64,000 nucleotides of DNA from a virus, in the IMG/VR virus record IMGVR_UViG_3300033233_000009, positions 60,598-124,597 of that record; one strand, given 5' to 3'. This document shows, one piece after another, positions 23,886-32,012 of the stretch (position 1 is the stretch's first letter; each line of letters begins with the position of its first letter). Made by a program: the position numbers and the translations under genes. The notes below the pieces were generated by a model. It searched no databases. It had not been told where the DNA came from and worked only from the letters and a program-made list of their open reading frames with translations.

Positions 23886-24413
23886 ATGGCCAAGACGCAG
23901 ACCGAGAGCGCACTCACCCTCCTCGAAATGGCCGCCTCGGAGGTCGAGTCGCTCCAGGGGGAAATGACCGACTGGCAGGGCAACATGGAGGGGGCCAACA
24001 TGGACCACCTGCCGAAGTACGAGCAGGTGACCGAGTGCGTGGACGCGCTGGAGAATGCCGACGTGCGCTCGCGGGTGGACGAGCTGGCGACGCTCGTCGA
24101 GATGGCGGGGTCGCTCGGCGACCTCGGAGCGGTCATGGCGACCTACGTGCAGAGCACGGCGAAGCGCAAGACCCGGGCCGATCGGCTGGGCGAAGCGCAG
24201 GGCTGGCTGGAGCAGGCGCTGGCCGCGCTCGACGACCGTCTGCAAGACCTGAAGGACCAGGACGACCTGCGGGTGAAGGCCGACGAGGAAGCCAACCCCG
24301 AGACCGAAGCGGAGCCGGACCCGCGCATCGAGGAGGTGCAGGCCGCCCTGTCCGACCTGCGCGACGCGATGGACTCGCTGTCGGACGTGTCGTTCCCCGG
24401 CATGTACGGATGA
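23886..24413 (+). CDS. Acidic coiled-coil protein, 175 aa
   Basis: ATG at 23886 directly after its promoter. Long acidic helices (LLEMAASEVESLQGEMTDW, GWLEQALAALDDRLQDLKDQ) predict an extended coiled coil with a short acidic, Pro-containing hinge before the last helix. Small acidic phage proteins under early promoters often act on host factors; nothing more specific is visible. Confidence 0.6.
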   Translation: MAKTQTESALTLLEMAASEVESLQGEMTDWQGNMEGANMDHLPKYEQVTECVDALENADVRSRVDELATLVEMAGSLGDLGAVMATYVQSTAKRKTRADRLGEAQGWLEQALAALDDRLQDLKDQDDLRVKADEEANPETEAEPDPRIEEVQAALSDLRDAMDSLSDVSFPGMYG

Positions 24414-24425
24414 GCGCCGCTGGCG

Positions 24426-24454
24426 TTGACAGCACTGCTGCCGCCTGATAGGAC
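24426..24454 (+). promoter_or_regulatory. Promoter overlapping a CAGCACTGCTGCC operator
   Basis: TTGACA (24426-24431), 17-bp spacer and TAGGAC (24449-24454). The near-perfect dyad GACAGC-ACT-GCTGCC (24428-24442) overlaps the -35. AGGGAGG lies between the promoter and ATG 24469. Confidence 0.65.
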
Positions 24455-24468
24455 AGGGAGGTAAACCG

Positions 24469-24807
24469 ATGCCCACGCAGATGGACCTGAAATGGGAGAG
24501 CCCGCGGGCTGCAATCCGGGCGCGCGACCGCGCCATCGATCAAGTCGAGCGCGGCTCGGGTGAGTGGCAGGTGGAGGCGCTCACGGCGATCCGCCAGGTG
24601 GCGCGCACGCAGCCGGAGCTGACAACGGATGACGTGTGGCGGGCGCTCGGGCGGGACCCCGATGTCGAGGGCCGAGCGATGGGCGCTGCCATGCGCCAGG
24701 CAGCGAAGCTGGGGCTCATCGAGCGCACGGACCGGACGACCAAGAGCGCGCGCGTCGCGTGTCACCGGCGCGACCTGCGCGTCTGGGTATCGAGACTCGG
24801 CCGATGA
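24469..24807 (+). CDS. Winged-helix-like protein, 112 aa
   Basis: ATG at 24469 with AGGGAGG RBS. PELTTDDVWRALGRDPDVEGRAMGAAMRQAAKLGLIE reads as helix, turn and recognition helix, then RTDRTTKSARVACHRRDLRVW as the wing, a pattern recurrent in phage proteins. Probably binds DNA; target unknown. The stop overlaps the next ATG. Confidence 0.65.
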   Translation: MPTQMDLKWESPRAAIRARDRAIDQVERGSGEWQVEALTAIRQVARTQPELTTDDVWRALGRDPDVEGRAMGAAMRQAAKLGLIERTDRTTKSARVACHRRDLRVWVSRLGR

Positions 24808-24968
24808 CGCGCCTGCGCAAGGCGGAGCCGGTGCGCCACGAGCGCTCGGTGGCCTTCGTGACCCGCTCCCGCCGTGCGGCGGAGTGGTCGGGAGTCGAGC
24901 GGGGGAGCCTGGTGCCCGAGTCGATGGACGACTGGAACGCCTTGCGGAAGGCGGCGGAGGCGCCGTGA
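24804..24968 (+). CDS. Small basic protein, 54 aa
   Basis: ATG at 24804 overlaps the previous stop. Begins MTRLRKAEPVRHERS, basic; no motif. The first 15 bases of the gene (TGACGCGCCTGCGC) recur at the start of the following gene, a small local duplication. Confidence 0.45.
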   Translation: MTRLRKAEPVRHERSVAFVTRSRRAAEWSGVERGSLVPESMDDWNALRKAAEAP

Positions 24969-25153
24969 CGCGCCTGCGCTGCTGGAAGCACGCGCGGCGC
25001 GTGGCGGTCGCCTGCGGAACTACCACACGCCGCGGGTACTGCCGCCACTGCTGGCCGGAGCGCGCGGAGTGTCCGGCGGACACGCTCCACGTCCTGCTGG
25101 CCATCCACTGGCCCCGCACCCCCCGCGACGCCACCCTGGCGCTCGCCATGTGA
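24965..25153 (+). CDS. Small zinc-binding protein, 62 aa
   Basis: GTG at 24965 overlaps the previous stop. CWKHARRVAVACG and GYCRHCWPERAEC provide several Cys/His for one zinc site. Unknown role. Confidence 0.5.
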   Translation: MTRLRCWKHARRVAVACGTTTRRGYCRHCWPERAECPADTLHVLLAIHWPRTPRDATLALAM

Positions 25154-25173
25154 CCGGCATGGTACGCTCGGAA

Positions 25174-25187
25174 GCGTCACGTTACGC
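25174..25187. promoter_or_regulatory. CGTCACGTTACG site
   Basis: GCGTCACGTTACGC lies about 150 bp upstream of the GGCAC-N5-GTGC element at 25328. The 200-bp gap 25154-25355 also contains GCC/CCAGG-rich imperfect inverted repeats and no convincing gene. Confidence 0.45.
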
Positions 25188-25327
25188 CTGCCCGCCTTCC
25201 GCCCTGGCGGCACGCCAGCCAGGGGCGGCACCGCCGCCAGGCAGGCCAGGGGCGCCAGGGTAGCCAAATCCGCCGGTTCCATCGGTTCCGCCAGGGGCGG
25301 AAGGGGCTGCATTGGCAGCGCGCGGGC

Positions 25328-25343
25328 TGGCACGGAGGGTGCA
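25328..25343 (+). promoter_or_regulatory. Candidate sigma-54 promoter (GG-N10-GC)
   Basis: TGGCACGGAGGGTGCA; ATG 25356 lies exactly 27 bp after the first G of GG. If real, transcription starts about 2 bp before the start codon. Confidence 0.5.
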
Positions 25344-25355
25344 GGGTAGGTTGGC

Positions 25356-25979
25356 ATGTCCAAGACGATCCACTCCATCACGCTCGGAACCGAAACCTTC
25401 ACCCGCGAGTCCGCCTCGCGGAAGTACGGGGCCTGCCTCGTGGCGACCATCACAGAGGAGAGCCAGCGCGTCGAGAACGCGCGGGCGGCACGGACGGCGG
25501 AGCAGGCGACGAAGCTGGAGGCCGAACTGGCCGCCATGCTCGCGGAGCGGGGGACGACGCTGGAGAAGGCGCAGGCGGAGTATGACGCGCGGCACGTCGC
25601 GTCTGACGCGACGCACGAGAAGGTGCTCGACTACATCGGCGCGCATCGCGAGGATGATGGCATGTACCAGGCGCCGCAGTACCTCGCGCTTCGGGCAACG
25701 CACCGCGCGGCGCACGACTTCACGTTCGCCAAGAGCGGCCCCTTCGGCGTGCTCGAACTGGCCGAGCAGGCGAAGCGGGAGCGCGCTGCATCGGTGGCCC
25801 ACTGCCTCCCGATCGGCGGGCAGGGGGTCGTTTCCTGGCACCACACGGTCGCCCTGGCCGAGAAGGCGGCGGCTCACGAGGCGGCCGTGAACGCCCGCTG
25901 CGCGCGGTACAGGGCCTTCTCCGTCCGCACGGACTTCACGACCCGCGAGCGCGCCGTCCGCAAGGCGAAGGTCGCGTGA
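25356..25979 (+). CDS. Unknown 207-aa helical protein
   Basis: ATG at 25356. Residues 30-80 are coiled coil (RVENARAARTAEQATKLEAE, AMLAERGTTLEKAQAEYD). The centre has HREDDGMYQAPQYLALR and the C-terminus is basic. No family recognised. It stands alone behind a candidate sigma-54-type element. Confidence 0.6.
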   Translation: MSKTIHSITLGTETFTRESASRKYGACLVATITEESQRVENARAARTAEQATKLEAELAAMLAERGTTLEKAQAEYDARHVASDATHEKVLDYIGAHREDDGMYQAPQYLALRATHRAAHDFTFAKSGPFGVLELAEQAKRERAASVAHCLPIGGQGVVSWHHTVALAEKAAAHEAAVNARCARYRAFSVRTDFTTRERAVRKAKVA

Positions 25980-25980
25980 C

Positions 25981-25996
25981 CGGCACGGCGCGTGCA
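25981..25996 (+). promoter_or_regulatory. Candidate sigma-54-like element
   Basis: CGGCACGGCGCGTGCA keeps GG-N10-GC and the GCAC-N5-GTGC dyad; ATG 26009 is again 27 bp after the first G. It begins at the last bases of the upstream gene and is preceded by CGTGACC. Confidence 0.4.
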
Positions 25997-26008
25997 ACGG
26001 AGGAAGCC

Positions 26009-26242
26009 ATGAAGAACAAGAACGCTGGAATCCCGAAGTCTGCGCCGGAGACGACCCGTGAGGCGTACGGCCGCATCCTGGAACTAGCGGAGGCGGTCGG
26101 CGCGCTCCGCGTGGCGGGAGCGAGCGAACTGCACTCGCTCCGGCTGCCGCCGGAGGCGGTCCGCGCCCTGGGCGAGGCGCACCAGGCGCTTCTGGCGGCG
26201 CACAGGGCGGTCGAGGCAGCGGTGCTCGGGGGTGCGTCGTGA
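26009..26242 (+). CDS. Small helical protein, 77 aa
   Basis: ATG at 26009 with GGAGGAAG RBS. Basic start (MKNKNAGIPK) then Ala/Leu-rich helices (AYGRILELAEAVGALRVAGA). Unknown. Confidence 0.55.
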   Translation: MKNKNAGIPKSAPETTREAYGRILELAEAVGALRVAGASELHSLRLPPEAVRALGEAHQALLAAHRAVEAAVLGGAS

Positions 26243-26694
26243 GTGCTGTGGCCCTGGGCGTGAGTCCCGCGGGCGTCGAGTGGGTCGTGTACCCGCGCGG
26301 CGGAGAGACGCCGGAGCGGTTCGCCTGGCGCGTCCAGCGGGGCCAGGAGCGGCTCGCGGCGCTCGCGGCACGGCTGGCCGCCAGAGCGGAGCCGGAGGCC
26401 CCGTCGGCCGATCTGGCGCGGCTGCGCGCCCGTCACGCGGCAGCCCGGCGCGAGGTGTTCCGCCTGCTCGGACAGGACCGGGCAGCGCGGGCACGGGGGC
26501 GCTACGCGCGGGCCTGGGATCGCCCGGAGTACGTCGCAGCGTACGAGCGGCTGCAAGCGTCCCGGAAGGGCGACCGCTACGGCGAGGTGGTCAAGGTCGA
26601 GCCTGAGCGCGTGCGCGTCCGCCTCGACAAGTCGGGCAAGTCGTTCTGGTTCCGGCGCGAGGACGTGCTGCACCCGGGGAATCGAGCGCCATGA
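26239..26694 (+). CDS. Unknown 151-aa protein with possible SH3-like end
   Basis: GTG at 26239 overlaps the previous stop. Helical Ala/Arg-rich middle, then KGDRYGEVVKVEPERVRVRLDKSGKSFWFRREDVLHP, a strand pattern typical of small KOW/SH3-like domains. Possible nucleic-acid interaction; unproven. Confidence 0.55.
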   Translation: MSAVALGVSPAGVEWVVYPRGGETPERFAWRVQRGQERLAALAARLAARAEPEAPSADLARLRARHAAARREVFRLLGQDRAARARGRYARAWDRPEYVAAYERLQASRKGDRYGEVVKVEPERVRVRLDKSGKSFWFRREDVLHPGNRAP

Positions 26695-27014
26695 GCCTGC
26701 CAGAAGTGATCCGGGGACCGTGCGCGCCTGAGCCGGATGGCGGCTGGCGCCAGCAGGTACTCGTGGACGGCCTGAGGTTCGATCTGGCGCTCACGCGCGA
26801 AGGGACGTACCGGCAGCCCTGCCTGGAGTACGGCAAGGCGGCGCAGAAGGGCGTGCGCTACCGCGCCGCGGATCGCTGGCAGGGCGTGGTCCGAAACGCA
26901 GGGGGCAGCGTGGTCTGGACCGGGATGGTATCCAGAAGCTGCGGACCGGCCCGGCTCCTTTGGCGGGCAGGCATCGTCCCGGCGGGGTACACAGTGCCCG
27001 GGGCAGTGCCATGA
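26691..27014 (+). CDS. Unknown 107-aa protein
   Basis: ATG at 26691 overlaps the previous stop. Beta-rich (WRQQVLVDGLRFDLALTREG, WQGVVRNAGGSVVWTG), several Cys without a tight zinc pattern. Unknown. Confidence 0.5.
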   Translation: MSLPEVIRGPCAPEPDGGWRQQVLVDGLRFDLALTREGTYRQPCLEYGKAAQKGVRYRAADRWQGVVRNAGGSVVWTGMVSRSCGPARLLWRAGIVPAGYTVPGAVP

Positions 27015-27424
27015 GCAAGACAGACGCCGAGTGGCGGAACTGGCTCACGGAGCGGAAGCTGCCGCCTGCCCCCGAAGGCGTGGTCACCAACGTGCGTTGG
27101 ATTGCTCGGCATGACGACTGGTACGTCCGCGTTGGTGCCCCAGTGGTACTGGCTCGACCCGCGCGGCGCTCAGTGGAAGCGAACTTCGTTCGAGCCATGA
27201 TGGAACCCATGAGCCGCTACCTGAACGTGATCAGCACTGGGCCGCTGATGATCTTGCGCCTGCCGGAGCCAGAGCCGTCGTGGAGGCAGGTGCTCAAGGC
27301 GTTCGCCCCGGTCAAGCGCGGGCACAAGCTGCGCTGGAAGGACGTGTTCGCGTTGGAGCAGCCGCACGCTGACATGGCGGACCGGCTGGACGGCGTTTTC
27401 GTGCTCGTCCGGGGAGCTACGTGA
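27011..27424 (+). CDS. Unknown 137-aa protein
   Basis: ATG at 27011 overlaps the previous stop. Aromatic, mixed alpha/beta; no motif recognised. Translationally coupled to neighbours at both ends. Confidence 0.5.
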   Translation: MSKTDAEWRNWLTERKLPPAPEGVVTNVRWIARHDDWYVRVGAPVVLARPARRSVEANFVRAMMEPMSRYLNVISTGPLMILRLPEPEPSWRQVLKAFAPVKRGHKLRWKDVFALEQPHADMADRLDGVFVLVRGAT

Positions 27425-27639
27425 CCGACCCGACCCTCACCGCGAGCGACGTGCGCGCCCTGCGCGGGCTGCACCAGCGTGGCGGCGGCCCGCTATCTCC
27501 GGGGCGCTCGGCGCGCCTGATCGGCCTTGGGCTCGCGGAGCCGCACCCGAGCGACCCGGAGCGGCGCTACCGGCTGACGGGCAAGGCGCGCGTGCTGCTC
27601 CACAACCGGGGCAAGCTGCCCGGCGCGACGGGGATGTGA
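27421..27639 (+). CDS. Small winged-helix-like protein, 72 aa
   Basis: GTG at 27421. SARLIGLGLAEPHPSDPERRYRLTGKARVLL has the recognition-helix-plus-wing pattern (LI.LGLAE...YRLT..G) of small phage wHTH proteins. Likely DNA binding. Confidence 0.6.
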   Translation: MTDPTLTASDVRALRGLHQRGGGPLSPGRSARLIGLGLAEPHPSDPERRYRLTGKARVLLHNRGKLPGATGM

Positions 27640-27941
27640 CCGGGACGCGGCGCGAGCCGAGCGAGCGCCAGCGCGCGCTGTGGGCGCTGGCCGGCTACGT
27701 CGTCCCGAGGGTCGGCGACGAGGGTCGGTGGGGGCCCTCGACCGGCAACGCCTTCCGCGTCCGCGTGTCGCGCGTTTCTGGCGACGGCATGGCGATCTGG
27801 GTGCGCTTCCTCTGGACGGCGACGTATGGGCCCGGCTTCGGCCCCGAGCGCAAGTTCGGCCGGCAGGCAAACGGCCTCTACTGGGGCCGACAGGACGATC
27901 TGTACGATCCAGCCAGGGCGCTCCCGTTGCACTTCCGGTGA
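27636..27941 (+). CDS. Unknown beta-rich protein, 101 aa
   Basis: GTG at 27636 overlaps the previous stop. The pattern FRVRVSRVSGDGMAIWVRFLW then Trp/Gly-rich C-terminus suggests a small beta barrel. Its first 70 bases are duplicated just downstream at 27956-28030. Confidence 0.55.
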   Translation: MTGTRREPSERQRALWALAGYVVPRVGDEGRWGPSTGNAFRVRVSRVSGDGMAIWVRFLWTATYGPGFGPERKFGRQANGLYWGRQDDLYDPARALPLHFR

Positions 27942-28079
27942 CTCAACGCCAACCCAGCGAGCGCCAGCGCGCGCTGTGTGGGCGCTGTGGGCGCTGGCCG
28001 GCTACGTCGTGCCGAGGGTAAGCGACGAGGGCTGCGGGGCCGCCTGGAGCGGGAGGGGCTCCAACTTTCATGTGGCCGA
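27938..28079 (+). pseudogene. Broken tandem copy of the preceding gene
   Basis: From about 27956 the DNA repeats the start of the gene at 27636 (SERQRAL, then ALAGYVVPRV). An 11-bp tandem repeat of GTGGGCGCT-type sequence (27977-27995) shifts the frame, so translation from GTG 27938 ends at 28021 after 27 residues. A decayed duplicate. Confidence 0.55.
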
Positions 28080-28122
28080 GGCTGACTCCCGCGCAACCGC
28101 GCGGCCTACCAAGCTCTGGACC

Positions 28123-28347
28123 ATGGAAACCATGACGTTCAATCTACTCCGTCGCCGCCACGGCCTCACCCTCACCCGCGTCGCCAGGGAAGCGCGCTGC
28201 GCCCCGCGCACGGCCCGGCGGTTTGAGCGGGGCCTTGCAGTGCGCGATGCCAGCGCTGAGCGCCTCCGGGCTGCGTACTGGCGGCTCACCACTCCCCGCT
28301 ATTTCGACGACAGCGGAACGCTCCTTCGTCCGATCCGTCCGGCATAA
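28123..28347 (+). CDS. Small XRE-like HTH protein, 74 aa
   Basis: ATG at 28123. FNLLRRRHGLTLTRVAREARCAPRTARRFERGL reads as a helix-turn-helix of the XRE type (LTLTRVAREARCAPRTARRFERG). It is basic and small like the regulator at 1201. Its promoter is not obvious. Confidence 0.6.
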   Translation: METMTFNLLRRRHGLTLTRVAREARCAPRTARRFERGLAVRDASAERLRAAYWRLTTPRYFDDSGTLLRPIRPA

Positions 28348-28390
28348 TCGGTAATACGCAGGAGGGTAGCAACGTGCTACGGTGGGCCGG

Positions 28391-28786
28391 ATGCCTCGCC
28401 CGGCCCGGAGCTACGAGCGCGCCGCACTAAAGGCTGGCCTGCTCGCCGTGGACGCCGAGGGCAGGGTCTGGCGCCTGCGGCGCTTCGGCCGCCCCTGCGC
28501 GCCGTACCGGGCCGAGAGCCCGCGGGCCGACGGGTACCTCGCGGCGCCCCTGTCGCTGGCCGGGCGCCGCGTCCGGGTGCTCGCGCACCGGCTGGTGTTC
28601 GAGGCGCGCGTCGGCCGGATCCCCGGGGGCTGGGTTGTGCGCCACCGGAACGGCCAGCGCGCCGACAACCGCCCCGAGAACCTCGTGGCCGCACCGCATC
28701 CGGTGCCAGGGAAGCGTCGGACGCCGGCCAGCGTACAACCCGAACGGTTGGCCGGAGGCGAGCCTTCCGGCAGGATGACCCCATGA
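28391..28786 (+). CDS. HNH endonuclease, 131 aa
   Basis: Probable homing endonuclease. ATG 28391 follows TACGGT by 7 bp. LAHRLVFEARVGRIPGG then WVVRHRNGQRADNRPENLVAA is the HNH_3 pattern: H in AHRL, H in RHRNG, N in NRPENL. Such genes are mobile and lie free-standing between phage genes. The end overlaps the next ATG by 4 bp. Confidence 0.85.
   Translation: MPRPARSYERAALKAGLLAVDAEGRVWRLRRFGRPCAPYRAESPRADGYLAAPLSLAGRRVRVLAHRLVFEARVGRIPGGWVVRHRNGQRADNRPENLVAAPHPVPGKRRTPASVQPERLAGGEPSGRMTP
28748..28776 (+). promoter_or_regulatory. Possible promoter inside the HNH gene end
   Basis: TTGGCC, 17 bp, CAGGAT, then GACCCC and ATG 28783. Matches the spacing and leaderless distance of the other promoters. 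Confidence 0.45.
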
Positions 28787-29988
28787 GCACAGTCCTACGT
28801 CACGTCGGCTGGTGTCCCGTCTGCGAGGGCACGTTCAAGGTGCGGAACAAGCTGCTCGTGCACCACGGGTACGAGCGGCCCGGCCACGGGTACATCGTGG
28901 GCGACTGCTTCGGCGTGAACCGCCCGCCGCACGAGCTATCGCCGCGCACAGCCGAGGAGTACCTGTCCGACGCCGTGGTCCCCCGCATCCGCGCGGTCGA
29001 GAAGTCGATCCAGCACCTGGGGCCGCCCGGCGAACCGAAGGAACTGTTCTTCGATGAGTACGACCGGGTGAGCCGCCAGTACGTGCCGGTGATGAAGCGG
29101 CGCTCCGAGGTGAAGGACTACGACTGGACGAACCGGCTTCGGCGCATCCGCGAGCAGGCGGCCGACGAGCTTGCGTCGTGGCAAAAGGAAGCACGGCAAC
29201 TGGAAAAGCTGATCGCAGAGTGGCAGCCGCAGCCGCTGCGCACGGTCGAGGAGGAGGAGGCGGCGCACCGCGAGGTCAAGGCGGCGCAGCACTCCCGCGT
29301 CAGCGCCGACCGGGAGCAGCGCTCTGCGCACGCGCTCGTGAACCTCCAGCAGCAGATCGACCGGGCTGTGAAGAAGCGGGACGTGTACGACCTGACCGGC
29401 CTGTACGCCCGCGCCTGGGAGAAGGTTTCCGGCCCGCTCGGGCGAGAGGCCGAATTGACCCGCGATCAGGTGCTCAAGCTGGTGGACCGGGACGAGGTCT
29501 GGGGCGCCCTCGGCTTCATGCGCGGCCGGGAGTACCTCCCATGGCGGGAGGCCGAGGCCATGGACAAGTGGCGCACGGACATCGACTGGCCGGAGCCGCG
29601 CGCCGTCTCGCGGGAGACGCTCGCCCAGGTGAAGGCCGAACGCGCAGCCAAGAAACAGGCGAAGGAGCAGGCGTCTATCGACAGTGCGCACGCTCAGCAC
29701 GCAGCGCGGGTCGAGAAGGCTCTCCGTACCCGCAACATGAAAGCGTTGATGCAGGCGTTCCTGGGTGCGGAGCTTCCGTACGACCTCGGCCGCAAGCTCC
29801 CCGACCGTGGCCGCAGCCAGATGATTCCTCTGCTCGGCATGGACGACCTGTGGGCGTCCCTCGGCTGGGTTCACCCGGACGGGGCCTACTGGTCCACCAA
29901 GGACTTCGAGACAGCTATCGGAGTGCCCTACTACGACAACGACCGCTTCGACCCGACCGGGGTCTTCGAGTGGCCGGAAGGCTTCTGA
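28783..29988 (+). CDS. Zinc-finger plus coiled-coil protein, 401 aa
   Basis: ATG at 28783. Residues 8-45 hold a zinc site (CPVCEGTFKV, HHGYERPGHG, GDCFG). This is followed by a long charged coiled coil (about residues 125-190) and a C-terminal alpha/beta part with two similar blocks: RDQVLKLVDRDEVWGALGF and RSQMIPLLGMDDLWASLGW. The two blocks suggest an internal duplication. No enzyme motif is seen; a scaffold or nucleic-acid binding role is possible. Confidence 0.65.
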   Translation: MSTVLRHVGWCPVCEGTFKVRNKLLVHHGYERPGHGYIVGDCFGVNRPPHELSPRTAEEYLSDAVVPRIRAVEKSIQHLGPPGEPKELFFDEYDRVSRQYVPVMKRRSEVKDYDWTNRLRRIREQAADELASWQKEARQLEKLIAEWQPQPLRTVEEEEAAHREVKAAQHSRVSADREQRSAHALVNLQQQIDRAVKKRDVYDLTGLYARAWEKVSGPLGREAELTRDQVLKLVDRDEVWGALGFMRGREYLPWREAEAMDKWRTDIDWPEPRAVSRETLAQVKAERAAKKQAKEQASIDSAHAQHAARVEKALRTRNMKALMQAFLGAELPYDLGRKLPDRGRSQMIPLLGMDDLWASLGWVHPDGAYWSTKDFETAIGVPYYDNDRFDPTGVFEWPEGF

Positions 29989-30133
29989 GCGCTGCCACTT
30001 GCGCCACCGCCGCCACTGGTGTACCTGACCGGAGTGACGCCCGTGACGGGCCTGGCCTACCTGGCGGCGCTGCCGCCGCCGTCGTGAATACAAGCGTACC
30101 CGCGAACGTCGTTCGGAGGAAGGACCACCGGAA

Positions 30134-30514
30134 GTGCAGCACCTGCCGCTAGTAGCCGACCTGTACGAGGAGAAGGAAGGGCAGCGCACGCTGCTCGGCT
30201 CGTACCCGGTCCACGTGCGGCGCCGGAGCCCCGGTTACCTGACTGCGGAGGTGCGCCACTCGTGTGGCTTTCTGCGCACGCTCATGGACCATCCGAAGCA
30301 CTGCTGGGTGGTGCGGCGCGGCGCGGCCGTACTGGAGACCCGGCCCGTGTCGTCGTACGTGCTCGGTGCGCCTCCGCCGGGCACGGCGCCCGACGCCACG
30401 CTGCAAGCCTGGCAGTTCGAGCAGATCGCGGTCTGGGCGTGGAACTCGACCGACGACGGATGGCGCGAGCGCTTCGGCGTCGAGGCATTGCAAGGACAGG
30501 AAGACCTCCCATGA
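30134..30514 (+). CDS. Unknown 126-aa protein
   Basis: GTG at 30134 with GGAGGAAGG RBS. Preceded by a 145-bp gap (29989-30133) containing TTGCGC-N17-TACCTG and GTGACG repeats. The protein is beta-rich (LVADLYEEKEGQRTLLGSYP) with a Trp-rich helical end. No family recognised. Confidence 0.55.
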   Translation: MQHLPLVADLYEEKEGQRTLLGSYPVHVRRRSPGYLTAEVRHSCGFLRTLMDHPKHCWVVRRGAAVLETRPVSSYVLGAPPPGTAPDATLQAWQFEQIAVWAWNSTDDGWRERFGVEALQGQEDLP

Positions 30515-30738
30515 GCGAGAAGCACTACACCATCAGGCAGGCGATCTTCGACGCCTTCGGGATCGTCGCGAAGGGACTGGAGGAGCCGAGGGACCTCGCC
30601 AGGCTGGCGCTGCTGCTGCGCACCGCGGGGCACTCGCTCACCCTGATGTGCAGGGGCTGGGCGTTCGAGGCGATCGAGAAGGCCGCCGAGGAGGCTGAAC
30701 GGCTGCTGCGCGAACCCGGGAGGGAGGACGTGCCATGA
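30511..30738 (+). CDS. Small helical protein, 75 aa
   Basis: ATG at 30511 overlaps the previous stop. Two long helices (EPRDLARLALLLRTAGHSL, AFEAIEKAAEEAERLLRE). Immediately upstream of and coupled to the HD phosphohydrolase. Unknown. Confidence 0.55.
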   Translation: MSEKHYTIRQAIFDAFGIVAKGLEEPRDLARLALLLRTAGHSLTLMCRGWAFEAIEKAAEEAERLLREPGREDVP

Positions 30739-31331
30739 CCTGGATCGAGACGTTCAGCGGTAAGCGGTTCGACCTGCTGGAACCAACGCCCGAGCAGGTG
30801 GACCTGAAGGACATCGCCCACGCGCTCGCCCGGATCAACCGGTTCACGGGCCACACCACCGTTCCGTACTCGGTTGCAGAACACGCCATGCACGTCGAGT
30901 GGTGCGTCCGGGAGATCGGGAACGGCGACCCGCTCCTGAATGCGCTCGCGCTGCACCACGACGACGCGGAGGCGTACGTGGGGGACGTGTCGGCGCCGAT
31001 GAAGGCGGCGCTACGGGAGTCGGCGTACGACGGGCGCACGTGGTTCCACTCCATCGAGGATGGCGTGCAGGAGACCATCCTGAAGGCCCTGAGCCTGCCG
31101 GAACCGACGTCCGAGCAGGAGGCCATCATCAAGGAGGCCGACCTCTGGTGCCTGGCAGCCGAGCGCATGGTGCTCATGCCGAACACCGGCGAGCACGAGT
31201 GGTACCTGAAGGCGCAGGCGCCACCGGAGCTTGTCCAGCGGCTCCGAGAGCCGTACTGGCGCCACGCCCGGGTGGAGGAGATCGGGGCGCGGTTCTACGA
31301 CGCGGCCAAATCCCTGCTGGCCCAGCAGTGA
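30735..31331 (+). CDS. HD-domain phosphohydrolase, 198 aa
   Basis: Likely a metal-dependent deoxynucleotidase of the YfbR/phage HD type. VPYSVAEHAMHVEW gives the first His, ALHHDDAEAYVGDV gives H74-H75-D76-D77, and EADLWCLAAERM gives the last Asp. Such enzymes dephosphorylate dNMPs and adjust nucleotide pools; thyX in the same phage fits. ATG overlaps the previous stop. Size matches the family. Confidence 0.85.
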   Translation: MTWIETFSGKRFDLLEPTPEQVDLKDIAHALARINRFTGHTTVPYSVAEHAMHVEWCVREIGNGDPLLNALALHHDDAEAYVGDVSAPMKAALRESAYDGRTWFHSIEDGVQETILKALSLPEPTSEQEAIIKEADLWCLAAERMVLMPNTGEHEWYLKAQAPPELVQRLREPYWRHARVEEIGARFYDAAKSLLAQQ

Positions 31332-31789
31332 GCGTCCCGCGGTGCCCCTCGAAGGCTGGGCACCGCCGCTGGACCTGCCCGTACTGCCGACGGCGGTTCG
31401 CGGCGCGGTCCCAGGAGGACCCGGAGCAGTTTGCGGCGCGCTGCGGCGCGCACCAGCGAAGCCGCCTCTGTGGCGCGCTCGACCTGGCTGACCGGCTGGG
31501 TGCGCGGGAGCTGGAGCGCCTGATCGGTCGCACCGGCGACTTCCTGGAAGGGCACGCGGCGCTGAAGGAAGCGGGTCTCGTCGAGACGCACCGTACACGC
31601 CTCGTCGAGCCCGACTCCCTGCGGCCCGAGCCGTGGGCGCCGATCTGGGCCATCGAGTACGAGCGGTACCTGCGGCGGAAGCCGCGGCGCCCGTTCAGTG
31701 AGCGCGTTGCCGAGCTACGGGCGGCGGCGGAGAGTCCCGAGAGCGTGGAGCGGGCCCGTGCGTTTCTCGCGCTCGTTGACAAGGGCTGA
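31328..31789 (+). CDS. Zinc-binding protein, 153 aa
   Basis: GTG at 31328 overlaps the HD gene stop. CPSKAGHRRWTCPYCRRRF and RCGAHQRSRLCG at the N-terminus look like paired zinc knuckles; a basic helical C-terminal part follows. Nucleic-acid binding is plausible. Confidence 0.6.
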   Translation: MSVPRCPSKAGHRRWTCPYCRRRFAARSQEDPEQFAARCGAHQRSRLCGALDLADRLGARELERLIGRTGDFLEGHAALKEAGLVETHRTRLVEPDSLRPEPWAPIWAIEYERYLRRKPRRPFSERVAELRAAAESPESVERARAFLALVDKG

Positions 31790-31804
31790 CCCCTGTGGCA
31801 GCAT
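31776..31804 (+). promoter_or_regulatory. Promoter, leaderless type
   Basis: TTGACA (31776-31781), 17 bp, CAGCAT (31799-31804), then CGGCAGC and ATG 31812. Contains the recurring GTGGCAGCAT element. Confidence 0.7.
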
Positions 31805-31811
31805 CGGCAGC

Positions 31812-32012
31812 ATGATGAAGACTGAGCAGCCCGACAGCCGCGACTGGATCCCCCCGGAGGATATGCGCCGCATCTTCGTGGCGCTCAAGTACGCGAGGGC
31901 TCACATGAGCATCGACGGTGACGGGCAAGCGGCGGCGATCGAGTGCCTGGCCGACGCCGTGGAAGACCTGGCGACCTACGTGGCCAACAGCAGAGGCAGC
32001 CGTGGCCTGTGA
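31812..32012 (+). CDS. Small protein, 66 aa
   Basis: ATG-ATG at 31812, directly after a leaderless promoter. Helical (MRRIFVALKYARAHMSIDG). Its stop lies after the next GTG start. Unknown. Confidence 0.6.
   Translation: MMKTEQPDSRDWIPPEDMRRIFVALKYARAHMSIDGDGQAAAIECLADAVEDLATYVANSRGSRGL

Noticed and set aside
25182-25997. Minus-strand collagen-like GYPGAPGLPGGG sequence
   Set aside because: Only a few Gly-X-Y units, opposite a better plus-strand gene and a noncoding gap with inverted repeats; not a gene.
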